Positions 6,800 to 14,656 of a stretch of 18,685 bases of DNA are shown in pieces; the stretch's first letter is position 1; each line of letters opens with the position of its first letter. Source of the DNA: an uncultured Parabacteroides sp. (lineage in GTDB: Bacteria > Bacteroidota > Bacteroidia > Bacteroidales > Tannerellaceae); assembly GCA_900541965.1 (NCBI GenBank), contig UQLN01000073.1:1-18685 (forward strand), given 5' to 3'. The position numbers were made by a program, and so were the translations under genes. Under the pieces are notes generated by a model. That model saw nothing but the letters and a program-made list of their open reading frames with translations. It did not search any database and had not been told where the DNA came from.

Positions 6800-8914
6800 T
6801 TAGTTCAATCCCCGGTTCTTTAATAATGGTTCGATGCCCGGCTCTTTGCCACGGAAGTTTTTATACATATCCATAGCCTCATCGATACGTCCCGGCGCCA
6901 GAACATCCGTACGGAATTTTGTCGCTACTTCCGTGTTAAAGATATTTCCTGTCTCCTTAAATGCTTCATAAGCGTCACAGTCCAATACCTCTGCCCATAT
7001 GTAACTGTAATATCCGGCAGTATAGCCGCCTTCCATCGTATGGCCAAAATATGTCGAACGGTAACGGGGCGGTATCTGGCGAATCAATCCGCGGCTATTC
7101 ATTGCATTCGCTTCAAACGATTCCACTGAGAAATCAGACGGGACTTCTTTCAATGTATGATAATCCATATCCAATAAGGAAGCGGCAAGATATTCTGTCG
7201 TGGCAAATCCTTGTCCGTATTTACCGCTCTTAATTATCTTGTCTACGATTCCCTGCGGGATTATTTCTCCGGTTTGATAGTGTTTGGCATATACATTCAG
7301 CACTTCCGGTTCAAATACCCAATGCTCCATAATCTGGGAAGGCAGTTCCACAAAATCGCGCGGCATACCGGATACGCCCTCATAATGCACATCCGCAAAC
7401 AAACCGTTCAAAGCATGGCCAAATTCATGGAATACGGTTTCCGCCTCATCTGCACTCAACAAGGCGGGTTGTCCCTCTGCCGGCTTGCTGAAATTGAAAA
7501 CGGTGGTAACAATCGGGATTATTCGTTTTCCTTTTTCATAAGATTGTTCCCGGTAACTGTCACACCACGCACCACCACCTTTGGACGGACGGGTGAAAAA
7601 GTCCATATAAAGAACGCCCAAAGTAGTCCCGTCTTTCTCTTTACACTCAAACGCCTGTGCATCCGGGTCCGGAAGCGGTATATTCTTCAATGCGGTAAAA
7701 GTAATCCCATACAATTTGTTGGCCACCCAGAAAGCGCCATCACGCACGTTGTTCAGTTCCAGATAGGGACGTATTTCATTTTCATCGAGATTGAATTTGG
7801 TTTTTTTCGCTTTCTCGAAATAATAGCGCCAATCCCAACCTTCGGCTTCAAAATTGCCTCCCCCTTTCTTTATTTCAGCATTGATATCTGCCAACTCGTC
7901 TTTTGCTTTTGCCAAAGCCGGAGTCCAAAGCTGGTCCAACAAATTATAGACGTTCTTTTCGTCCTTAGCCATATTTTCTTCCAATACATAAGCGGCATAA
8001 TCCTCGTATCCCAACAGTTTGGCTTTTTGAAGACGGGCGGTAACCAGTTTCTTTACCACATCCTTGTTATCATTGGCATTTCCGTTATTTCCACGGTTGA
8101 TATAGCCTTTGAATATCTTTTCGCGTAAATCACGGTTATCCGCATATTGCAGGAACGGCATGACACTCGGGTTATGCAGGGTAAACAACCACTTGCCATC
8201 CATCCCGGCATCTTTAGCGGCTGAAGCGGCAGAAGCAATCAAACCTTCCGGTAAACCGGACAGATCTTCTTTCTTATCAATAACCAGTTGGAAAGCATTG
8301 GTTTCTTTCAAGGCATTTTGTCCGAAAGTGAGCTCCAGCATGGCTATATCGCTGTTCAGCTTACGAAGCCGGACTTGCTTGTCCGCATCGAGGTTGGCTC
8401 CGCCACGCACAAAACTCTTATACTTTTGCTCCAACAATTTCTTCTGTTCCTTATTCAGGTTGAACTTCTCCTGATTATCGTAAACTGATTTTACACGGGC
8501 AAATAATTCCGGATTCAGACGGATATCATCTCTATGTTTGGAAAGTACCGGAGAGAGTTCCTGTTGAAGCGCCTGGATTTCATCATTCGTATTTACGCTT
8601 GCCTGTCCGTTGAAGGCATACATCACCTTATTAAGTAACTCTCCGCTCCGGTCTAAAGCGACAATCGTATTTTCGAAAGTGGCTTCTTCCGGATTATTCA
8701 CGATGGACTCTATTTCCTTCGCTTGCTCTTCCATCCCATTCAGGAAGGCGGGCTTATAATGCTCGACTTTGATCTGGTCGAAAGGGGGCACTCCAAACGG
8801 AGTTGTGTATTCGACAAAGAAGGGGTTTGTAACAAGTGATGCCGCATCCGGCTTCTTTGCGTTACATGCGCTTAAAGCGACTGCCAGTCCTGTAGCCATA
8901 AGTATTTTATTCAT
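6800..8914 (-). CDS. dcp: M3-family zinc metallopeptidase lipoprotein (peptidyl-dipeptidase Dcp-like), copy 1
   Basis: This 704-residue protein is the tandem paralogue of the M3 peptidase just downstream, alike over its full length. It has its own lipoprotein signal, MNKILMATGLAVALSAC (Cys17). The zinc motif HEFGH is at residues 496-500 and the third ligand Glu523 lies in PRDFVELPSQ. The C-terminal GGYTAGYYSYIWAEVLDCDAY block is intact. Differences between the copies cluster around the substrate-facing stretch after residue 420 (for example CDSYREQSY against CGTYRSQTY) and could shift peptide preference; that is inference. Its start lies 11 bp after the sulfatase stop, so the two are almost certainly co-transcribed. 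Confidence 0.93.
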   Translation of the reverse strand: MNKILMATGLAVALSACNAKKPDAASLVTNPFFVEYTTPFGVPPFDQIKVEHYKPAFLNGMEEQAKEIESIVNNPEEATFENTIVALDRSGELLNKVMYAFNGQASVNTNDEIQALQQELSPVLSKHRDDIRLNPELFARVKSVYDNQEKFNLNKEQKKLLEQKYKSFVRGGANLDADKQVRLRKLNSDIAMLELTFGQNALKETNAFQLVIDKKEDLSGLPEGLIASAASAAKDAGMDGKWLFTLHNPSVMPFLQYADNRDLREKIFKGYINRGNNGNANDNKDVVKKLVTARLQKAKLLGYEDYAAYVLEENMAKDEKNVYNLLDQLWTPALAKAKDELADINAEIKKGGGNFEAEGWDWRYYFEKAKKTKFNLDENEIRPYLELNNVRDGAFWVANKLYGITFTALKNIPLPDPDAQAFECKEKDGTTLGVLYMDFFTRPSKGGGAWCDSYREQSYEKGKRIIPIVTTVFNFSKPAEGQPALLSADEAETVFHEFGHALNGLFADVHYEGVSGMPRDFVELPSQIMEHWVFEPEVLNVYAKHYQTGEIIPQGIVDKIIKSGKYGQGFATTEYLAASLLDMDYHTLKEVPSDFSVESFEANAMNSRGLIRQIPPRYRSTYFGHTMEGGYTAGYYSYIWAEVLDCDAYEAFKETGNIFNTEVATKFRTDVLAPGRIDEAMDMYKNFRGKEPGIEPLLKNRGLN

Positions 8915-8925
8915 TGTATTATAAT

Positions 8926-10449
8926 TTAATAATTTGTAATCTTTCCTGTTTCACGTTTCAATTTCTCAAACATCATCATCATCTGACGAAGGCGGCGGGT
9001 TTCTTGGCTTGCCAGATTATTGCGTTGTCCTACATCTTCCTTTACATTATATAATTGATAACAATTGCTTAAGCCGCAGAACTCGTCTTCTTCCGTATCC
9101 CCATATCCCGGATAAGGAGGTATCATAACCCAATCACCTAAACGCAAAGCATAATTGAAATATCCTTCCAGCACCAGTTCCTTGCGTCCCTGGCGGCTTT
9201 TTCCTAAAAAGACAGGTAATGTATTCTGGCTATCTGTTTTATCCGAATAGGTTTGTCCTGTCAATGCGGCAAGTGATGCCAATAAATCCATCTGGCAAAC
9301 CAAAGCATCCGACACTCCGGGCTCGACTCCCGCAGGCCAACGTAAGATAAACGGTATGCAGGTACCACCGTTATACAGGCTGGTCTTGCCTCCCTTGTTA
9401 GGGCCTGCCATCTTATGGTTGCCTACCAATTCCACGGCTTGGTCTTTATAACCGTCATCCAGTACAGGACCGTTGTCGCTGGTCAGGATTACCAAGGTAT
9501 TTTCCGTCAATCCTAATTTATCCATTTCTTTCAAAAATTCGGAAACGCACCAGTCTGCTTCCAGAATAACATCTCCACGGGGCCCCATTCCCGATTTTCC
9601 TACAAATTTAGCATTCGGAACGCGGGGTACATGTGGTTGATGCAAACCATAATATAGAAAGAATGGTTTATCCTTATTCTCTTCCATAAAATCCTTTGCT
9701 TTTGCAAGGAATAGTTCTGCCATTTCCTCATCTTTCCACTGTGCAGCTTCTCCGCCTTTCTGAAAACCGATGCGGGGTACTCCGTTTACAATAGAACCGG
9801 CATGCCCTACACTGGGATGCATGCGGAGCAGCTCGGGATTATCTTTGCCTGTAGGCTCACCCGTAAAATTTTCTTTATAATTTACATAGAGAGGGTCATC
9901 CGGTTGCAAGCCCACACCTTTTCCATTTTCAATAAAGATACAGGGAACACGGTCGTTGGTTGCCGCCTGGATAAAAGAATAATCGTATCCTACTTCTTTT
10001 GCCCCGGGTGATACGGTTTTATTCCAGTCTACCGAACCGTCTCCTAAGCCTAAATGCCATTTGCCTACGGAACCGGTTACATAGCCTGCCTGTTTCATCA
10101 CCTTCGGTAAGGTTACTTGTTCCTTGTCGATGATTAATGCGGCATTGCCCGGAAGAATCTTGGCGTCTTTGTTCGTCCAGGGATAAAGTCCTGTCAATAG
10201 CGAATAACGGCTTGGCGTAGAAGTAGCGGCTGTTGCATAGCCTTGTGTGAATCGGAGCCCCTCATTGGCGATGCGGTCCATACCGGGAGTTAGGATAGCT
10301 GTGGCTCCGTAACAGCTCAGGTCTCCATATCCCAAATCATCGGCCACAATAATTACGACATTCGGTAATTGGGACAGATTCTGAGCCGGCAATGTAAATG
10401 AAGAAAAGCCGGCAAGCATGCCAGCCATTGGTAAACAATAGTGTTTCAT
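8926..10449 (-). CDS. Secreted Ser-type sulfatase (S1 family)
   Basis: This 507-residue protein has a Sec signal peptide (about residues 1-22, with cleavage likely after LPA). The alkaline-phosphatase-fold sulfatase core is complete: metal ligands in VADDLGYGD (Asp37, Asp38), the modification motif S-T-P-S-R at residues 77-81 followed by YSLLTG, GKWHLG at 129-134, HQPHVP at 270-275 and LTSDNGP with Asp325/Asn326. Ser77 would be turned into formylglycine by a radical-SAM anaerobic sulfatase-maturing enzyme, which must be encoded elsewhere. The substrate (a sulfated glycan such as mucin or a glycosaminoglycan is typical) cannot be read from the sequence, and no SusC/D pair is near. It is first in the minus-strand operon, with a -7 box at 10494-10501 and a leader of about 38 nt. 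Confidence 0.92.
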   Translation of the reverse strand: MKHYCLPMAGMLAGFSSFTLPAQNLSQLPNVVIIVADDLGYGDLSCYGATAILTPGMDRIANEGLRFTQGYATAATSTPSRYSLLTGLYPWTNKDAKILPGNAALIIDKEQVTLPKVMKQAGYVTGSVGKWHLGLGDGSVDWNKTVSPGAKEVGYDYSFIQAATNDRVPCIFIENGKGVGLQPDDPLYVNYKENFTGEPTGKDNPELLRMHPSVGHAGSIVNGVPRIGFQKGGEAAQWKDEEMAELFLAKAKDFMEENKDKPFFLYYGLHQPHVPRVPNAKFVGKSGMGPRGDVILEADWCVSEFLKEMDKLGLTENTLVILTSDNGPVLDDGYKDQAVELVGNHKMAGPNKGGKTSLYNGGTCIPFILRWPAGVEPGVSDALVCQMDLLASLAALTGQTYSDKTDSQNTLPVFLGKSRQGRKELVLEGYFNYALRLGDWVMIPPYPGYGDTEEDEFCGLSNCYQLYNVKEDVGQRNNLASQETRRLRQMMMMFEKLKRETGKITNY

Positions 10450-10493
10450 GTTTTAATTTTTGTGCTTTTAACGCTACTTATCTTTCTATAATG

Positions 10494-10501
10494 CAAATAT
10501 A
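10494..10501 (-). promoter_or_regulatory. -7 box (TATATTTG) of the sulfatase-peptidase operon
   Basis: The plus strand reads CAAATATA, a perfect minus-strand TAnnTTTG. Transcription would start near 10487, giving a leader of about 38 nt before the sulfatase ATG at 10449. No clear -33 TTTG is seen. Confidence 0.55.
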
Positions 10502-10535
10502 GAGAATGCTATCCGGATTACGGTACTATTTTTAC

Positions 10536-10543
10536 TATCTTGC
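10536..10543 (+). promoter_or_regulatory. Possible -7 box (TATCTTGC) of the FabK-like gene
   Basis: TATCTTGCA resembles the common Bacteroidetes TATCTTTGCA with one T missing and would place the transcription start near 10550, about 49 bp before the ATG at 10599. A second near match, TATCTTTA at 10570-10577, is an alternative. It is divergent from the sulfatase promoter 35 bp away. Confidence 0.3.
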
Positions 10544-10598
10544 ACGCGGATATTTATATTTATCCGGTTTATCTTTATACATTAAACTCGATTTTACT

Positions 10599-11561
10599 AT
10601 GTCAAACAGAATTTGTGAGCTTTTTCATATCACTTACCCTGTTATTCAAGGGGGAATGGTGTGGTGTAGCGGCTGGAGGCTGGCTTCGGCTGTTAGTAAT
10701 GCCGGAGGGTTGGGACTGATTGGTTCCGGCTCTATGCACCCGGAAGTATTACGCGAACATATCCAAAAATGCAAGGCGGCAACAGACAAGCCTTTCGGTG
10801 TAAATGTCCCGCTGATGTATCCTGAAATTGATAAATTGATGCAAATATTAGTAGAGGAGGATGTTAAGGTGGTCTTCACTTCTGCCGGAAATCCGAAAAC
10901 ATGGACTGGTTTCCTAAAAGAACAGGGTATGACGGTTGCTCATGTGGTAAGCAGTTCTAAATTTGCTATTAAATGCGAACAGGCTGGCGTGGATGCCATT
11001 GTTGCTGAAGGTTTTGAGGCGGGTGGCCACAACGGACGGGAAGAAACGACAACAATGTGTCTGATTCCGGCAGTGCGTCGTGTTACTTCTCTTCCCCTGA
11101 TAGCTGCTGGCGGTATCGGTACAGGCGCCGGGATACTAGCAGCTTTTGCTCTGGGTGCCGAAGGGGTACAAATAGGTACCCGTTTTGCTTTAACGGAAGA
11201 AAGTTCAGCACACGAGAATTTCAAAAATCTTTGCCTGAGTTTAGGTGAAGGAGACACTAAGCTCCTCCTGAAAAAACTTTCCCCCACCCGGCTGGTCAAG
11301 GGTGGTTTCACTTCTGTTGTAGAAGAAGCCGAAGCCCGTGGCGCTTCTGCCGAAGAATTAAAAGCGCTTTTAGGTAAAGGACGTGCCAAGAAAGGTATCT
11401 TTGAAGGCAATTTGGAAGAGGGAGAAATAGAAATCGGCCAGATAGCTTCGCTATGCCGTAAAAAGCAGACGGTGGCAGAAGTGATGCGGGAATTAATTGA
11501 AGAATATAAAGTTTCTGCACAAAAAATCATTCATCATTCAGGACATCAACAAAACAATTAA
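10599..11561 (+). CDS. FMN-dependent enoyl-ACP reductase II (FabK) / nitronate monooxygenase family protein
   Basis: From the ATG at 10599 the product is 320 residues and begins MSNRICELFHITYPVIQGGM, the usual start of this TIM-barrel flavoprotein family. The frame is open back to 10506, but that extension covers the promoter region and has no family counterpart. Visible motifs are SNAGGLGLIGSGS (residues 33-45), KPFGVNVPL, the AGGHNG loop with His144 (the catalytic His position in pneumococcal FabK), the phosphate-binding AAGGIGTGAGI and EGVQIGTRF. The overall match, including the late TRLVKGGF and GQIASL blocks, is closer to FabK than to classical 2-nitropropane dioxygenase, so a role in fatty acid elongation is plausible. 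Annotation pipelines may call it nitronate monooxygenase. It is a single-gene unit. Confidence 0.85.
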   Translation: MSNRICELFHITYPVIQGGMVWCSGWRLASAVSNAGGLGLIGSGSMHPEVLREHIQKCKAATDKPFGVNVPLMYPEIDKLMQILVEEDVKVVFTSAGNPKTWTGFLKEQGMTVAHVVSSSKFAIKCEQAGVDAIVAEGFEAGGHNGREETTTMCLIPAVRRVTSLPLIAAGGIGTGAGILAAFALGAEGVQIGTRFALTEESSAHENFKNLCLSLGEGDTKLLLKKLSPTRLVKGGFTSVVEEAEARGASAEELKALLGKGRAKKGIFEGNLEEGEIEIGQIASLCRKKQTVAEVMRELIEEYKVSAQKIIHHSGHQQNN

Positions 11562-11585
11562 TTATCAAAGCATTACAACTCGAAT

Positions 11586-11643
11586 AATTCCCTGAAAGAT
11601 GCTGAATGATGGTGTTCTATCATTCAGCATCTTTCAGGGAATT
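11586..11643. repeat. 25-bp perfect inverted repeat with 8-base loop
   Basis: The arm 11586-11610 is the exact reverse complement of 11619-11643, with loop GGTGTTCT. Neither side has a T-run, so it is not a classical terminator although it sits between convergent genes. Each arm contains CCCTGAAAGAT and CTGAATGAT, words that recur in the repeat block at 14171-14272 on the far side of the VirE gene. Confidence 0.85.
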
Positions 11644-11658
11644 TACTGGTACTCACCT

Positions 11659-13719
11659 TTATTTCTCCACCAGATTATAGTAATTTCCCTGATAAGTATG
11701 TACTTTAGGAATACCAGACGCATTGAGCATTCGTCCGAATGCAACAGATGATGTGTTGCTGAACTTCCTGCCGGAACGGGTGGATATAATATCCAGCAAT
11801 TGCACTGCCGTATATTTCCGGCAAACCTCCTCCCCTTCCGGGACACGGAAATAACTGTACAGATATTGTATCTCCAAAGGTTGCTGCTGAAAACCGGAAT
11901 TATTGGAAGTAAGCTCTTCTTCCTCTTCTTTACTCATCCAGTAACGCTCACCCATCCGGATAGCTTCCAGCGCCTGTGCATATAATTGTTCATGCTGTAC
12001 AGGAACAGAAATATCGATCGGACCCGTTACTTCCACGCAAAGGTAGCGCCGGCTTCCGGTCGGGTCGGTCAGCAAGTCTAACGGATTAGCCGTTGCAGAG
12101 AAAGAAGCCAAGCGTTTCATCTGCCGGAATGTTTTCTGATGGGGACTGCGTACCTTAACTTCAGGCTTCTGTATTAGATGCTTCAGGTCTGCCTGATACT
12201 TCTTGTTCAGGCGGTCGAACTCATCGATTGTGATTAACAGGTTACGTGCCATCATCCACTCCGCCTCACTCTTATTTTCCAAATTAATGCTCTCTGCATG
12301 ATAATCCCTCAAAGACGGAGGCAATAGCAAACGGAAAAAGACGGACTTGGAAACACCCTGCCCTCCTACCAACACAGGAACCAGGCTATTGGCATACAGC
12401 CGGTCTGTCTTCCACCAATGAGCCACCATACTCAGAAACCAAAGATAAAAGTGATCCCTCCATGCCGGATTATTCGTCGGAACGGTATCCGCCAGTTTTC
12501 GTATCCGGTCGGTGCCATCCCACTTAGGTAAATCGTTGAGGAATGTATCCAACGGATTATAATCAGGCACGCGTGGAGAATAAACATACCGGCGGACATC
12601 TTTGTCCCAAATATCAAGCCCTTCTTCCATAGCATCCAAGCAGATACCATTCAGAACCTCCGGTGTTACCGGACGAAAACGGTAACAGAAAGAGTTGCGC
12701 TCACGATACTCCGTTTCATCCCGTATCTCATTCCTTCTGAACTCATAGCGCCGTTTCAGAAACTCTTCCATACGAGCCAATAAATTCATGGAGGAAGGAA
12801 TGCAGGGTTTCTTTCCAAAGGATTTTCGTACCTGATAAACATTCCGTACCGTCGCGCGGATAAGCGCTTCTTCCATCTTCGTCCGCGAACGGAAAAACAA
12901 CCATTTTACCGTATCTTCTTCCGGTATCCCCGAATCAAAACAACATTCGGCCATAGCTACCAGGAAATCTTTCGGATCTTCCTTCTCCCAAGATGAACCA
13001 TTCTCGTACAATACCCGGCTAAGGCAAGTCTCGAAAAGCATTTCTATTTTCTTTCGCTGCTCCATACCAGGCAAGATACGCTCCAACGGATTATCTGATT
13101 TCCTAGCCTGTTCCATATAGCCTGTCTCCTTAGGCATCCCTTCCGGTTGTTCCATCAAAACAGCCTGCGCATCGGGATTATAAAAGCAATCCGCATCAAA
13201 TGACACACGACATCCGCGATTAAGCAAAGGCTCTTTCCGGCTGACAGTCCACTGCAATTGTGCCTGATAATGAAGTGCGGCACGCTTGTATGCATGGGCA
13301 TGAAAACAAGCCGCCGCCTCTTCTCCCACCGGCAACGAACCATCCGGCAAGGTATAGCGAACCACCACTTTCACACTCTGTCCCCCGGCACCGACAAAAG
13401 CAAGAAGCGGACGGTTATACAAAACCACTTCTTCCCGGAGCTTTCGCGCCTCTTCCATTCCTGTCAGGTTATTGAACTCAATCAGTATCAATCCGGTATA
13501 TTGTTTCCACCTCCCCTCCTTATCATAACAGGAAGAAAAAAGAGCTACCGGTATTTTGTTCATCACAACAGGATAACCGCCATGTAGACAATAAGGTATC
13601 AAGCCCCTAAACCCTCTTACGGTATCTTGTCTATTTGTATCTTTCAGCATATCGGCAATAACCGCCACCTCTACCTGTTTGGGGGATTTCAGGTTTCCTT
13701 TCAACAATGTTATTTTCAT
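11659..13719 (-). CDS. VirE-type primase/ATPase protein (VirE_N, VirE ATPase, DUF3874)
   Basis: I take the ATG at 13717-13719, giving MKITLLKGNLKSPKQ and 686 residues; an in-frame ATG at 13746 would add nine. Three regions are visible. The N-terminal part (to about 280) fits the BT4734-like VirE_N domain, related to archaeo-eukaryotic primases, with GLILIEFNNL where the catalytic acidic pair would be. The centre is a VirE P-loop ATPase with Walker A GGQGVSKS (452-459), Walker B LITIDEFD (about 495-502) and the TDPTGSRRY motif (551-559). The C-terminus (about 610-686) is DUF3874-like. Such proteins occur singly near capsule loci and in mobile elements of Bacteroidales and may act in replication of phages or satellites. 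The partner genes often seen nearby (HU-like protein, amidase) are absent here. Repeats flank the gene on both sides. Confidence 0.85.
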   Translation of the reverse strand: MKITLLKGNLKSPKQVEVAVIADMLKDTNRQDTVRGFRGLIPYCLHGGYPVVMNKIPVALFSSCYDKEGRWKQYTGLILIEFNNLTGMEEARKLREEVVLYNRPLLAFVGAGGQSVKVVVRYTLPDGSLPVGEEAAACFHAHAYKRAALHYQAQLQWTVSRKEPLLNRGCRVSFDADCFYNPDAQAVLMEQPEGMPKETGYMEQARKSDNPLERILPGMEQRKKIEMLFETCLSRVLYENGSSWEKEDPKDFLVAMAECCFDSGIPEEDTVKWLFFRSRTKMEEALIRATVRNVYQVRKSFGKKPCIPSSMNLLARMEEFLKRRYEFRRNEIRDETEYRERNSFCYRFRPVTPEVLNGICLDAMEEGLDIWDKDVRRYVYSPRVPDYNPLDTFLNDLPKWDGTDRIRKLADTVPTNNPAWRDHFYLWFLSMVAHWWKTDRLYANSLVPVLVGGQGVSKSVFFRLLLPPSLRDYHAESINLENKSEAEWMMARNLLITIDEFDRLNKKYQADLKHLIQKPEVKVRSPHQKTFRQMKRLASFSATANPLDLLTDPTGSRRYLCVEVTGPIDISVPVQHEQLYAQALEAIRMGERYWMSKEEEEELTSNNSGFQQQPLEIQYLYSYFRVPEGEEVCRKYTAVQLLDIISTRSGRKFSNTSSVAFGRMLNASGIPKVHTYQGNYYNLVEK

Positions 13720-13851
13720 ATAGTAATTATTTATCGGATAAAACATATACGGCGACTTTAGGTCCTCCTAATCCGCATACAATCGAGCATTCAAGATATG
13801 ATTATTTATGTTTAACGTAAAACTTCACTGTATAGTAACACTAACCACAAT

Positions 13852-13907
13852 AAAAAAGCTTAACGACCCGGGTAATCAACCTTACCTATCCGGTTCGCTA
13901 AGCTTTT
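13852..13907 (-). terminator. Long imperfect hairpin with minus-strand T-tract
   Basis: AAAAGCTTA (13854-13862) pairs with TAAGCTTTT (13899-13907), and the pairing goes on inward through CGA/TCG and CCGG/CCGG with two single mismatches, so about 16 pairs form. Read on the minus strand the stem ends in six T residues, as for a Rho-independent terminator. It would end transcripts from the ATPase gene and its remnant partner, though it lies about 400 bp past the last stop, or it may be a regulatory hairpin in the VirE leader. Confidence 0.5.
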
Positions 13908-14087
13908 CCACCACTGTGTAAATGTGACCAAACAGCTTATAAATATACAGTTTATTTTTAACTTTTGATTAATTTAAACAATAAAAACAGGGATAAAATA
14001 TTCATCACTGTAATTTTTCAAAAACTATTGCTATAGGGCAAATACCGGTATCAGGAATACCGATTGCTAAAACATATATGGTTTGCA

Positions 14088-14131
14088 ATCAAAACACCTA
14101 TGTTTCGTTTTCAAAACATAGGTGTTTTGAT
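14088..14131. repeat. 18-bp perfect inverted repeat
   Basis: The arm 14088-14105 is the exact reverse complement of 14114-14131 around the loop CGTTTTCA. No T-run follows on either strand. A smaller inverted repeat (14046-14062) lies just to the left. The function is unknown; together they resemble a replication or recombination site more than a terminator. Confidence 0.75.
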
Positions 14132-14170
14132 CACAGAGTATATGGTAATAAAATATTCTTGATTTATTAA

Positions 14171-14272
14171 CTGAAAGATGAAGGATATGTTTCAGGGATC
14201 TTTCAAGGGATGTTTCAGGGATATATATTTAATTTACAAAGGAATAAATATCTCCTGAATGATTGAATGATG
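14171..14272. repeat. Block of degenerate 11-12-base repeats (CCCTGAAAGAT family)
   Basis: On the minus strand 14171-14223 reads as consecutive units CCCTGAAACAT, CCCTTGAAAGAT and CCCTGAAACAT followed by a partly inverted unit; the plus-strand word ATGTTTCAGGGAT occurs twice. At 14253-14272 CCTGAATGAT and TGAATGATG follow each other. The same words make up the arms of the inverted repeat at 11586-11643. The spacing is near one helical turn, as for iterons. Confidence 0.6.
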
Positions 14273-14313
14273 ATTTTGGAAAATGCTATGTATTCCTAAA
14301 AATCCCCTGGAAA

Positions 14314-14656
14314 TTAAACAAATGCAATGTTTACCTCAGGCAAAATAGCATTCGCATCATCAACTGAATTAATTGAAATTTTTGCAGCATGTAGCCACGA
14401 AAGCTTTTGTTTCAACGTTTGTAACCAAATACTCATTTTAGCTTTTCTTTCTTTCTCACTTTCTTCATCAAATTCTATCAAGGCAATAACAACAACCTTC
14501 TCTTTATCATTCAATGATACCTAAAAAATCAACCGCTTTAGTTGGCTTAACAAATTTGTCAACTTTCTTATGAGCTATATTTTCGTCATACTTAATAATT
14601 TTCCATGACTCCTCATTAAATCTGAAATTTATATTACTTTCAAGAAAATCATTCAT
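14314..14656 (-). pseudogene. Remnant of an ATPase-partner gene, probably a PD-(D/E)XK nuclease with its centre deleted
   Basis: Two overlapping frames cover this stretch. The first starts at ATG 14656 (or 14662) inside the ATPase 3' end, reads MNDFLESNINFRF, WKIIKYDE and KAVDFLGIIE, and stops at 14507-14509. The second frame is open from a TTG at 14514 to 14314 and reads KVVVIALIEFDEE, LKQKLSWLHAA and LPEVNIAF. As I recall, proteins paired with such ATPases have both parts in one chain of roughly 190 residues, with VDF followed by an IEVK-type nuclease strand and later an acidic LEED strand and a KLKWL helix. That middle part, with its E-x-K pair, is missing here. I read this as an internal deletion with a frameshift. 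The alternative is two small real genes. Confidence 0.55.

Larger units (their letters stand above)
13720..14313. other. Hairpin- and repeat-rich intergenic region upstream of the VirE gene
   Basis: There is no credible open reading frame in this stretch of about 590 bp. It contains a terminator-like hairpin (13852-13907), a small inverted repeat (14046-14062, CGGTAT/ATACCG), an 18-bp perfect stem (14088-14131) and a block of short tandem repeats (14171-14272). No -7 box for the leftward VirE gene could be identified. Confidence 0.7.

Noticed and set aside
7211..8128. Plus-strand open frame of 305 codons opposite the first M3 peptidase gene
   Set aside because: It is antisense to a clearly coding gene with intact catalytic motifs, and its product resembles no protein family; codon bias of the real gene explains the lack of stops.
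10506..10598. Longer start for the FabK-like gene
   Set aside because: The added 31 residues have no family counterpart, and the likely -7 boxes lie inside this stretch; MSNRICELF at 10599 matches the family start.
10940..11530. Minus-strand open frame of 196 codons opposite the FabK-like gene
   Set aside because: It is antisense to a gene with recognisable FMN-binding and catalytic motifs; the product is Ser/Pro/Ala-rich with no known pattern.
13854..13913. tRNA-like element: an acceptor-like stem followed by CCACCA, with GGTTCG inside
   Set aside because: The interior is too short and has no D, anticodon or T arms; the hairpin is better read as a minus-strand terminator or regulatory stem.
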